Assembly (NCBI RefSeq): GCF_029960785.1
Contig: NZ_JASBQE010000030.1
Coordinates: forward strand, 1 to 64,000
Reading direction: 5' to 3'
Length of the DNA stretch: 64,000 nucleotides
Origin: Polyangium sp. 15x6
GTDB lineage: Bacteria > Myxococcota_A > Polyangia > Polyangiales > Polyangiaceae
The translations under genes and the position numbers were made by a program. Shown here in pieces: positions 1 to 6,544 of this stretch. Position 1 is the first letter of the stretch. Each line of letters starts with the position of its first letter. The notes under the pieces were generated by a model. The model worked only from the letters and a program-made list of their open reading frames with translations. It was not told the origin of the DNA and did no database searches.

Positions 1-291
1 GATCGCCCGGCCCGGTCCTCGCCGAGCGCCGCAACGTGCGGCTCGGCCGAACCCCCCGAGGCCGATCGCGCCGAGCTCGCGGCCGTCGCCGAGCAGCACG
101 CGCGAGCGCCGCGCCGCCGCCTTCATTTCTGCCACTTCGGGCCCCCCGGATGCGGGGGCGGCAGAAATACGCTGTCGAGCGCGGTCCAGGCCCGCGCGCC
201 TCGGGGAAGATGCAATGGCCCTTGGCCCTTGCATCCCGACTGCAGCAGTGCAAGAAGCACCTACCGGCGGTTTCCCGTTGGGCGAGGCCAT
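1..291. other. Left-edge region without a called gene, two hairpins
   Basis: No start-to-stop gene is supported here. The plus-strand frame that becomes the DUF4365 gene is open from base 1, but the residues it would add look like non-coding translation. Two inverted repeats are visible. One has arms ATTTCTGCC (125-133) and GGCAGAAAT (160-168), with an inner GCCCCC/GGGGGC stem (141-146 with 154-159). The other has arms GATGCAA (209-215) and TTGCATC (229-235). They could be a terminator for an upstream gene plus a regulatory dyad for the gene at 292. Both roles are inferred. Confidence 0.4.
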
Positions 292-1191
292 ATGACCACC
301 GTAAGAAATAGTGATTTTGTCGGGAGGCGGGGGGTTCTCAAGCTCCTCGATATCTGCGCCGAGGCAAACCAGATTTGTCGTGAGTTCACGACGCATGACG
401 TGGGGGTCGATGCGCAGATCGAGCTTGTGGACGGGATACATGCTTTGGCGCAGTATGTAAATGTGCAGGTAAAGACAGGAACGTCCCACGTCAACGAGTC
501 GGACGAGTTCTGGTTTGTCGCCGATAGAAAGCACATGTTCTATTGGAACGGCAGCATGATTCCCGTGATTGCAGTGATTTATGACCCACTCACGAATCGC
601 GCCGTCTGGATTGACGTAACGGGTGGCATGGGCGACAGAATAAGTCGGCAGGATTTTCGATGGTCGGTAAAGTTTGGACCGGAGAGCGTTCTTACGCCGG
701 GGACCCTTCTTTCCAAAGTCATACCGACAGTCAAAGACCATATCGATAATGCCTTCTCCCGTCCGAGCGAGGGTGCGACGAGCCACGTAGTGTGGTTCAT
801 GTTGATCGGTATTCTTGTCTGTCCTGAATCGCCCACCCCGCTGGTAGCAGACGCGGCCTATCGCCTGGCCTTGTATCTGGGACAGGTTGACAATGCGCAG
901 GCCGCGGCGGTTGTCGCCACCGTTAGCAGCCTCTCCAATGAACAGCTTCTCAGAGTCGTTGCCGCGGCTGACTATCTGTTTGAAAGAGGCGAATCCTTCG
1001 CCCAGCATGTTGCCAATTTGCTCGATAAAAGCAAAAGCACGATCCGGCAACTTGAGAAATTGATCAAGATGGGCGCAGTTCCGCCGCAGCACTTGGACGT
1101 TGCGATCCAAATTGTCGAGTCGTCGCAAAATGAATTCCGCGAAGATTTGTGGGCTCTTGCGCAGAAGCACAACGGCCCCGTTCTGCCGTAA
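292..1191 (+). CDS. DUF4365-type protein, predicted PD-(D/E)XK-like nuclease fold
   Basis: A 299-aa protein. The first ~150 residues match the DUF4365 pattern: the aspartate of VDAQIE (D40, E44) followed by VQVKTG (Q59, K61), which resembles the D...(E/Q)xK core of PD-(D/E)XK nucleases. The C-terminal half is helical and unrecognised. I chose the ATG at 292 because a GGCGAGG-like ribosome site precedes it and the longer TTG start at 229 lies inside an inverted repeat. Codon use is strikingly poorer in GC than in every neighbour (many A/T third positions), which suggests recent acquisition. It sits at the far end of a phage-like element, so a cargo or defence role is plausible. Catalytic activity is inferred from motifs only. 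Confidence 0.7.
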   Translation: MTTVRNSDFVGRRGVLKLLDICAEANQICREFTTHDVGVDAQIELVDGIHALAQYVNVQVKTGTSHVNESDEFWFVADRKHMFYWNGSMIPVIAVIYDPLTNRAVWIDVTGGMGDRISRQDFRWSVKFGPESVLTPGTLLSKVIPTVKDHIDNAFSRPSEGATSHVVWFMLIGILVCPESPTPLVADAAYRLALYLGQVDNAQAAAVVATVSSLSNEQLLRVVAAADYLFERGESFAQHVANLLDKSKSTIRQLEKLIKMGAVPPQHLDVAIQIVESSQNEFREDLWALAQKHNGPVLP

Positions 1192-1214
1192 GCGCTGTAT
1201 GTTCGGAGGGGCGC

Positions 1215-2096
1215 TCATTGCCCCTCCTTTGGGCTCCGCTCGGACCCGAACCGCACTACCATTGCATGTCCATAAACCCGCTTCGCCGTCCCGCCCCCGT
1301 AATACGCCGCCATCCTCTCCTCGGTTAACCACGTCGTGACAATCGTCCGCAGCCGCGGCTCCTTGTGCCGGTAATCGATCACCTCCCGCGTCCCTGCCAC
1401 CCGATCCGGAATCCACCCCGACCCCTCGGGAGCCGAATCAAGCTCGTCCCCCACGTCATCCAGCACGAGCACCGTCGCCGCCTTCGCCACCTCCCGCGCC
1501 GCCTCCGCCGCCACCGAATCCCCCCGCAGCGCCCGCGCCGCCACGAACCGCGCCCCCCGAGCGATCCGCACTTGCTCCGGTAGCGCCACCTCCACGTGGA
1601 CCGGCCTCCTCGGCGCCCCCGTTTTCGCGAGCGGCCTCGAAGGAGCCGCATTCCCCACGAGCGCCGCCCGCACCTCGGCGGGAAGAGCATCGAACGTCCC
1701 ACGCTGGATCACGTGCCGCAGCACGACGCACGCCGCCGACGTCTTCCCCACCTGCGGCTCCGGCCCGAGGATCACCACGTTTTTCCCCGCCTCGAAAGCC
1801 GCCATCAGCTCTCGCCGTACCCGGGCCCACCCCTGGATCCGCTCGTTTTTCAGCCGCTCCGCGACCTCGTCCCCACCCGGTACCGCCCACGCAAACCGCG
1901 CTGGGATCGAGCGCAGCGCCGGACGCAGCTCCGCATCGAATGCCGCCCGCCGCTCCTCGGTCGCGCACGCCTCGCAGATCCCAGGCAGCCGCGACATCCC
2001 CCCGCACCCGTGCCCGCACGGATACGCGCCCTCCCGCGGCATCGGGAAGAGCTCCCAATCCATGACCGCCGATGCCGAATAACTCGCGCCCGTCAT
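1215..2096 (-). CDS. DnaC/IstB-like helicase-loader ATPase of a mobile element
   Basis: A 293-aa protein. The N terminus has four cysteines (27, 31, 41, 44) spaced like a zinc knuckle. An AAA+ core follows, with a Walker-A-like GPEPQVGKT (111-119; one residue longer than the usual P-loop) and Walker B VLVLDDVG (about 209-216). Phage and plasmid proteins of this type load the replicative helicase at an origin opened by an initiator. The start overlaps the stop of the preceding helix-turn-helix replication gene by 4 nt, so the two are translationally coupled, as lambda O and P are adjacent. A transposon IstB-type ATPase is the alternative, but no transposase is nearby. A second in-frame ATG lies at codon 12. 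Confidence 0.7.
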   Translation of the reverse strand: MTGASYSASAVMDWELFPMPREGAYPCGHGCGGMSRLPGICEACATEERRAAFDAELRPALRSIPARFAWAVPGGDEVAERLKNERIQGWARVRRELMAAFEAGKNVVILGPEPQVGKTSAACVVLRHVIQRGTFDALPAEVRAALVGNAAPSRPLAKTGAPRRPVHVEVALPEQVRIARGARFVAARALRGDSVAAEAAREVAKAATVLVLDDVGDELDSAPEGSGWIPDRVAGTREVIDYRHKEPRLRTIVTTWLTEERMAAYYGGGTAKRVYGHAMVVRFGSERSPKEGQ

Positions 2097-3262
2097 AGGT
2101 AATTACCTCCCGCACAAGCCGGCCCAGATTCGTCCTCATCCGCCCGATCGATGGGCTCGGTCGAGAACAGCGGCTGCGCCCCGATCGCCCGACGTGGACC
2201 AGGGCCCCCCATCCGCGCTTCCTCGGTCTTGCCCTGCTTCCAGGCAAACTTGATCCCCATGCGGATCCAATTTTCCCAGGCTGCCCCCCAATCCGCCCAG
2301 CGCTGATCCTTCGCCCTCGCCTTGCTGCAAAACGTGGCACTCTCGTGCTCCACGTCCGCCTCCGTCCACGCGAGGCCGGCCTTTATCGCTAGGGCCAGCG
2401 CCCATTGACGCATCCCCGGCGAGGGAGCCCAGCCATCCGGCAGCGGTGTCAGCGGTTTTCGCCGTTTCGCCTTCCCGCCTTCGTCGCTCGCCGAGGCAAT
2501 GCCCACGAGCCCCACCTGGCAGGGCGCGGCTTCCCCCGGCGCCGCGCCTCGAGCCCGACGCTTCGAGCTCCCCGGTTTCGTCGCCCCTCTCTCTGTCTTC
2601 TCTTTCTGTCTTTCAAGATCAGGATCCAGATCAAGATGCAGAGAGAGAGAAGGGAGCACCGCTGAACCGCCGGGCGGTCCAGGCAGAACCGCCGGGCGGT
2701 CCAGGCTGGACTGCCGGGCGGTCCAGGCACCCTTGTCCACTGCGCCGCCGCTGGACTGCCGGGCGGTCCAGGCATCGAACGCGCCGTTTTCGACCTCGCC
2801 GCCATCCTGAACCGCTGGGCGGTCCAGACTGGACTGCCCGGCAGTCCAGGCACTTTCATTCTCTGAACCGCCGGGCGGTCCAGGCTGAGCCGCTGGGCGG
2901 TCCAGCGCCCTCCGAGCTCGCACCCGCCGCCGAGGCTCCCCGCTGGGCCCGCCGAGCACTTCGAGCGCAATCCGGAACGCCATCACGGGACGCCGCGCCG
3001 TCGGCCCCTCGACCAAAAGCACGCCGATCTTTCGGAGGAATGCGACCACCTCCGCGACAACCGATTTGGACGTCCCGAGATCCCTTGCGATTGTCCCGTG
3101 GTTCGTCCGCGCGATCCCCTCGTGATCCATGCGTAGCGCGAGGGCCAGGAGCACGGCCTTTTCCGCCAGTTGCAGATCGGCCCGCGTTGCGTTGCGGATC
3201 GCGCCGATGGCGATCACCACGACGCTTGGACGCGAGCCGAGCACCCCAGGATCAAGCACCAT
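2093..3262 (-). CDS. Helix-turn-helix replication initiator-like protein with internal iterons
   Basis: A 389-aa protein. Residues ~25-110 form a winged-helix/HTH region (AEKAVLLALALRMDHEG, then GTIARDLGTSKSVVAEVVAFL) like that of phage replisome organisers. Residues ~120-200 are low complexity and encode DNA repeats read in different frames (LDRPA, PGPPGG and WTARQS are the same DNA unit). Residues ~300-350 form a conserved helical tail (QWALALAIKAGLAWTEADVEHE, split here as a description of a helical segment; followed by WADWGAAWENWIRMG), like the C-terminal domain of phage O-type proteins. The gene lies 1 nt downstream of the methyltransferase and overlaps the DnaC-like gene by 4 nt. I infer that it binds the repeats inside its own gene to start replication of the element. 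Confidence 0.65.
   Translation of the reverse strand: MVLDPGVLGSRPSVVVIAIGAIRNATRADLQLAEKAVLLALALRMDHEGIARTNHGTIARDLGTSKSVVAEVVAFLRKIGVLLVEGPTARRPVMAFRIALEVLGGPSGEPRRRVRARRALDRPAAQPGPPGGSENESAWTAGQSSLDRPAVQDGGEVENGAFDAWTARQSSGGAVDKGAWTARQSSLDRPAVLPGPPGGSAVLPSLSLHLDLDPDLERQKEKTERGATKPGSSKRRARGAAPGEAAPCQVGLVGIASASDEGGKAKRRKPLTPLPDGWAPSPGMRQWALALAIKAGLAWTEADVEHESATFCSKARAKDQRWADWGAAWENWIRMGIKFAWKQGKTEEARMGGPGPRRAIGAQPLFSTEPIDRADEDESGPACAGGNYL
2667..2905. repeat. Eight palindromic 17-bp iterons, candidate replication origin
   Basis: Copies of C(C/T)GCCGGGCGGTCCAGG begin at 2667, 2689, 2711, 2756, 2812, 2834, 2868 and 2890. With its flank each unit forms an imperfect dyad (GGAC-GCC / GGCGGTCC). 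Neighbours within clusters are exactly 22 bp apart, about two helical turns. Since 22 is not a multiple of three, the units are read in different frames of the host gene, which argues that selection acts on the DNA. Next to them, 2586-2655 is a CT-rich then AG-rich tract of much lower GC, a good candidate unwinding element. Iterons inside an O-like gene followed by a DnaC-like gene match the lambda origin plan. Confidence 0.7.
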
Positions 3263-3263
3263 C

Positions 3264-4103
3264 CTATTCCCCGAACAGCCCGAGTTGATTCGCCTTCACC
3301 AGCCGCCGCGCGTCGGTGCATTGCGACTTGATCGCCTCCCGCGCATGCGCCGCGATGCCCGGATCGATCTCGCACCCGACGAACCGCATCCCGAGCCGCC
3401 GCGCGGCAACCCCCGTCGAGCCGCCGCCCGCGAAGAAGTCGACGACCAGGCCCCCGGGAGGAGCCACGACCGAAAGGCACCGCTCGATCAGATCCGGAGG
3501 TTTCGCCGTTTGATGATTCCGGTCCGGCGCAGGGATGCGCGCCTGCCGCAGCACGTTCCCCGTTTTCACATCGTGAAAGACTCCGGTCCCTTTCACGAAA
3601 TGGAGAACAACCTCATGCTGAGCACGAAAACCCGTCCCGAGCCCGGGTTGCTCCTTGTCCCAGATCACCATCGCCTGCCACCGGAGCCCGCTCGATTCGA
3701 GCGCCGGAGCGAGGAGGGGAATCATCTTCCAATCGCAGAAAACCCCGAGGCTCCCGCCCTCGACCAGCACGCGGAACGCCTGCACCGCGACGCACCGCAG
3801 GAGCCACACGAGCCCGGCCGAGCCCATGTTGTCATTGATGAACCAGCCAAGCTTTTTGACGCGCCGGTGCGTGACCATCCCGCGCGCCTGCCGCCGCGCC
3901 GTCTCCGTGAATCCCCCCGAGCAATACGGCGGATCGATCCACACGGCATGCGCGCAGCCGTCCGGCAGCTCCTCGGCGAGCTCGAGCGCGTCCGCCGTCG
4001 CGAGATGCCATCCCGCGCGCCCTTCGAGCACCTCGGCGAGCGACCCTTCGCCGCGAAGCTCCTTCCGCCCGTCCGTCGATCGTGCCGCCGACATCGAGCT
4101 CAC
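3264..4103 (-). CDS. Beta-class DNA methyltransferase (N6-adenine or N4-cytosine)
   Basis: A 279-aa protein. The catalytic motif DPPY (within AVWIDPPYCSGGF, about residues 54-66) precedes the AdoMet-binding motif DFFAGGGSTGVA (about 226-237). That order defines beta-group amino methyltransferases. No restriction endonuclease is adjacent, so it looks like a solitary element-encoded methylase, probably for protecting or regulating element DNA. It is first in the leftward block with the replication gene 1 nt downstream. Its start faces the XRE repressor across a 94-bp intergenic region that contains a perfect dyad, so the operon is probably repressor controlled. Confidence 0.85.
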   Translation of the reverse strand: MSSMSAARSTDGRKELRGEGSLAEVLEGRAGWHLATADALELAEELPDGCAHAVWIDPPYCSGGFTETARRQARGMVTHRRVKKLGWFINDNMGSAGLVWLLRCVAVQAFRVLVEGGSLGVFCDWKMIPLLAPALESSGLRWQAMVIWDKEQPGLGTGFRAQHEVVLHFVKGTGVFHDVKTGNVLRQARIPAPDRNHQTAKPPDLIERCLSVVAPPGGLVVDFFAGGGSTGVAARRLGMRFVGCEIDPGIAAHAREAIKSQCTDARRLVKANQLGLFGE

Positions 4104-4123
4104 GATCCACCCGCCGACCGTAT

Positions 4124-4139
4124 GTTGTCAAGTGACAAC
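4124..4139. promoter_or_regulatory. Palindromic operator between repressor and methylase
   Basis: Arms GTTGTCA (4124-4130) and TGACAAC (4133-4139) form a perfect 7-bp dyad with a 2-bp spacer. It lies in the divergent intergenic region between the leftward replication block and the rightward XRE gene. Size and position fit an operator for the repressor at 4198. Binding is inferred. Confidence 0.55.
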
Positions 4140-4197
4140 GTAGGACCATGCCAGATGGCGCTTGCAACCCGGGCCGGACCGTGCGCAGCATCGAGCC

Positions 4198-4656
4198 ATG
4201 GATCTTGGGGACCGGGTCAAGCAGGCCCGCCAGCTCCGCGGCATCAAGAGCACCGAGCTCGATCGCCTCGCAGGCGTGTCGCAGGGGACGACGAGCCGGC
4301 TCGAAAGCAAGCAGCGGGGGAAGTTCGGAGGGACCGCCACCACGGTTCAGCGCGTCGCGAAGGCCCTGCGCGTGAACATGGAGTGGCTCATGACGGGCCA
4401 GGGACCGATGGAGGAGACGGAGGAAGACCCGATCCCGAATCGCGCCTTGGCCGCGAGCATCGCGCGAGACGGAGGCGTCGACGAGGAGGCGATCCGCGCC
4501 GTGCTCGGGATGCCGGTCAAGGACGCCGAGGCCCGCACCGTCCTGTGGTGGATCGACGCCTTCCGCGCCCGCGAAGCCTTCCTCGCCCAGGAACGAGAGA
4601 TCACCGGCGCAGCCCCAGCGAAGAAGCCGACGCGCACCCGAGCGCGCGCTACGTAG
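4198..4656 (+). CDS. XRE-family (cI-like) transcriptional repressor
   Basis: A 152-aa protein. Residues 1-65 form an HTH_XRE domain: MDLGDRVKQAR, recognition region LAGVSQGTTSRLES, then TVQRVAKALRVNMEWLMTGQG, the usual end of phage-type XRE domains. The C-terminal part is helical and ends in a basic RT/RA-rich tail; I see no S24 protease domain. I used the ATG at 4198, where the domain starts, rather than the one 12 codons upstream. It faces the methylase-replication block across a palindrome and lies upstream of the integrase. I infer that it keeps the element quiescent. Confidence 0.85.
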   Translation: MDLGDRVKQARQLRGIKSTELDRLAGVSQGTTSRLESKQRGKFGGTATTVQRVAKALRVNMEWLMTGQGPMEETEEDPIPNRALAASIARDGGVDEEAIRAVLGMPVKDAEARTVLWWIDAFRAREAFLAQEREITGAAPAKKPTRTRARAT

Positions 4657-4752
4657 GGGAGGGGCGCCATTGTTGGCAGTTGACATGGTTGTCGTCTGCC
4701 AGTACCGTCTCCCGAGCCCCGCGCCGATCGCGCGGGCCGGGAGCGTGCTGCC

Positions 4753-5073
4753 ATGGCGCGAGCGGAGCGACGACGCGACGACCAGGGCGAAGGGCAAGAG
4801 GCCGGCGCGCCGCGCCGAGCGAAAGCCGCCCGAGCACCCACAGCGCGCCCGCGCGTCAGCGGGAAGTGGACGCAAATCGCCCTCCTTCTACGCAGGCTCG
4901 CCGACCTCATCGAGGCGCCCGAAGGCGACGAGCCGGGCGACAACCGGCCGCGCCGTCGCCCCGTGCGATTCGATCTCCCACCGCCGCCGCCGCCCATTCG
5001 TCCCCCGAGTGAGCTCGACATGCAGCGAGCGACGGAAGACCTCCGCCGCCTCGGTTACAAGATAAACAAATGA
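4753..5073 (+). CDS. Small basic protein coupled to the integrase
   Basis: A 106-aa protein of unknown family. The N-terminal ~35 residues are rich in Arg and Ala, followed by a helical stretch (WTQIALLLRRLADLIEAPE), a proline-rich linker with seven consecutive prolines, and a helical end (SELDMQRATEDLRRLGYKI). The stop overlaps the integrase start by 4 nt, indicating translational coupling. By position it could be an excisionase or recombination accessory factor, but there is no clear winged-helix pattern. Upstream, TTGACA at 4680-4685 with TACCGT 17 bp downstream is a possible promoter, flanked by a TGGCAG/CTGCCA dyad. Confidence 0.5.
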   Translation: MARAERRRDDQGEGQEAGAPRRAKAARAPTARPRVSGKWTQIALLLRRLADLIEAPEGDEPGDNRPRRRPVRFDLPPPPPPIRPPSELDMQRATEDLRRLGYKINK

Positions 5074-6341
5074 GCGAGAAGGACAAACGCCGCGGGCGAG
5101 GCCGCGGAACGATCGAGGAGATGCCGAACGGCACGTTCCGCCCCCGCCTCCCCGGGGCCGGCGCGCGCCTCCGCCCGTGCGCCACGTACGAGGAAGCCGA
5201 GGACTTGCTCGAAGCCGCGCTCGTGAAGATCGGCCAAGCGGACGCCACCGAGCCCGGAGGCTTGACGCTTCGAGCGTGGGGCGTGCGCTACCTGGACGAG
5301 CGCGAGCTCGGCGGAAACCGCGACGTCAAGACCGACCGATCCCGCTGGCGAAGGCACATCGACACGGCCTATTTCGCAGACTGGCACGTCGCTTCGATCC
5401 GCACGCAGGACGTCCGCGAGTGGGGACGCGAACTCCTTCGGAAGAAGGCCGCACCCGGGCAGGGCCACAAGAAGACGAAGGATCGCAAAATCTCCCACGA
5501 CACCGCGCAGTACAGCCTGAACCTCCTTCGATGCGCCCTCGAAGCCGCCGTCGAAGCGGGCCACCTCGAGGCGAACCCCGCCCGCGGTGTCCGCCTTCCT
5601 CAGAAGAAGAAGGCCCGCACCCACGACCCGTGGACGTACCTCACCCCCGAGGAGCAGACCGCGCTCATCACGTGCGAGGCGATCCCCCTCGAAGGCCGCT
5701 GCCTCATCGCCTTCGCCCTCGGGACGGGCATGCGCGAAAGCGAGCAGTGGGCGCAGCACCTCACGGACATCGACCTCGCACGGAACATGATCACCGTGCG
5801 CTACGGCTCCCACGGCAAACCGCGCAAGAACGGCCGGATCAACCACATCCCGATCCTGCCCCTCGCGCGCTGGGCCCTCGATCAGTGGCTCCCCATCGTC
5901 GCCGCGCGCCCGAACCCGCACCGCCTGTTGTTCCCGCTCCCCTCGGGAGCTCGACGCCAGGCGAAGAAGGCCCCCGCCGAGTGGCCCGAGTGGCTCGCCG
6001 CCGCGAACCTCCGGCCCGAGCGCCGCCACGACGGCCGCCACGTTCGATGGCACGACCTCCGCCACACGTGCGCGAGCTCTCTCGTCGCCGGATGGTGGGG
6101 CGATCCGTGGACTCTCGAACAAGTCGCCGCGCAGCTCGGGCACGCGTCGAGGGACTCGACCGAGCGGTACGCCCACCTCGCGCCGGGGGCTCTGCTCGCC
6201 CCCGCCGCCCGCCTCGATCTATCCAGGATCTATCCAGCGGCGGGACGGCGAGAGGAGCTAACTACGCGGAATCATTCAGCACCCCCGGCAGGAATCGGAC
6301 CTGCGACCTTCGGTTTAGGAAACCGCTGCTCTATCCACTGA
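5070..6341 (+). CDS. int: Tyrosine-family site-specific integrase
   Basis: A 423-aa recombinase. A SAM-like core-binding domain covers ~residues 65-165, and the catalytic domain follows. It has the first arginine in GTGMRESEQW, the HxLRH box in HDLRHTCASS, and the tyrosine in LGHASRDSTERYAHLAP. The last ~20 residues are read antisense through the 3' part of the tRNA-Arg gene, and the stop codon lies inside the tRNA. The enzyme would integrate the element at this tRNA: the integrase gene lies next to the tRNA 3' end, as is usual. The Arg, HxRH and Tyr landmarks are all present, so it looks functional. The C-terminal tail may vary with the target tRNA. Confidence 0.93.
   Translation: MSEKDKRRGRGRGTIEEMPNGTFRPRLPGAGARLRPCATYEEAEDLLEAALVKIGQADATEPGGLTLRAWGVRYLDERELGGNRDVKTDRSRWRRHIDTAYFADWHVASIRTQDVREWGRELLRKKAAPGQGHKKTKDRKISHDTAQYSLNLLRCALEAAVEAGHLEANPARGVRLPQKKKARTHDPWTYLTPEEQTALITCEAIPLEGRCLIAFALGTGMRESEQWAQHLTDIDLARNMITVRYGSHGKPRKNGRINHIPILPLARWALDQWLPIVAARPNPHRLLFPLPSGARRQAKKAPAEWPEWLAAANLRPERRHDGRHVRWHDLRHTCASSLVAGWWGDPWTLEQVAAQLGHASRDSTERYAHLAPGALLAPAARLDLSRIYPAAGRREELTTRNHSAPPAGIGPATFGLGNRCSIH
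6280..6306. other. Probable attachment-site core in the tRNA 3' end
   Basis: The 3' end of tRNA-Arg abuts and overlaps the integrase gene. Tyrosine integrases of this layout usually recombine at the tRNA 3' half. A second copy of this stretch should mark the other end of the element. I found no copy in bases 1-6279, so the far end probably lies left of the window. Confidence 0.5.
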
Positions 6342-6352
6342 GCTACGGGGGC
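6280..6352 (-). tRNA. tRNA-Arg (anticodon CCT)
   Basis: On the minus strand 73 nt fold as a full tRNA. The acceptor stem GCCCCCG pairs with CGGGGGT (G1-U72 wobble) with discriminator G, the D-arm includes AGCTCAGTGGATAGAGC, the anticodon stem CGGTT/AACCG encloses CCT, and the T-arm carries GGTTCGATTCC. CCA is not encoded. The 3' end faces the integrase gene, whose frame reads into it. Confidence 0.95.
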
Positions 6353-6528
6353 ACGGCTGTCCTTCTTGGAACGAAGGACCGCGGGATCGTACGTGGCGGG
6401 TTGGGCGAGTCAAGGGGCAAGTGCGGTTTGCGATCGGTTCGGGGCTCCTTCCGTGTTCGGTACGACCTTGCATCGGCCTCGGGCTACGTGCTTGCGGTGT
6501 GGGCGGCTTGGGTTGCGGGGGGTTGTGG

Positions 6529-6534
6529 TAGCCT
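6529..6534 (+). promoter_or_regulatory. -10-like element of the HSP90-like operon
   Basis: TAGCCT ends 10 nt before the ATG at 6545, with no Shine-Dalgarno in between. This fits a leaderless or near-leaderless transcript. Confidence 0.45.
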
Positions 6535-6544
6535 CGCGGACGGC

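Noticed and set aside
36-311. A 91-codon plus-strand gene at the left edge
   Set aside because: Arg/Ala/Pro-rich with no ribosome site and overlapping a hairpin and the DUF4365 start.
2660-2910. A CRISPR array
   Set aside because: Units are 17 bp and palindromic, spacers are only 5 bp within clusters, and the array lies inside a gene; no cas genes are present.
1-6279. A direct repeat of the tRNA 3' end marking the other end of the element
   Set aside because: No copy was found by eye; short GC-rich partial matches are not convincing.
5177-6544. N-terminal extension of the HSP90-like ATPase across the integrase and tRNA
   Set aside because: The extension is a shadow of the integrase; the domain begins right after the ATG at 6545.
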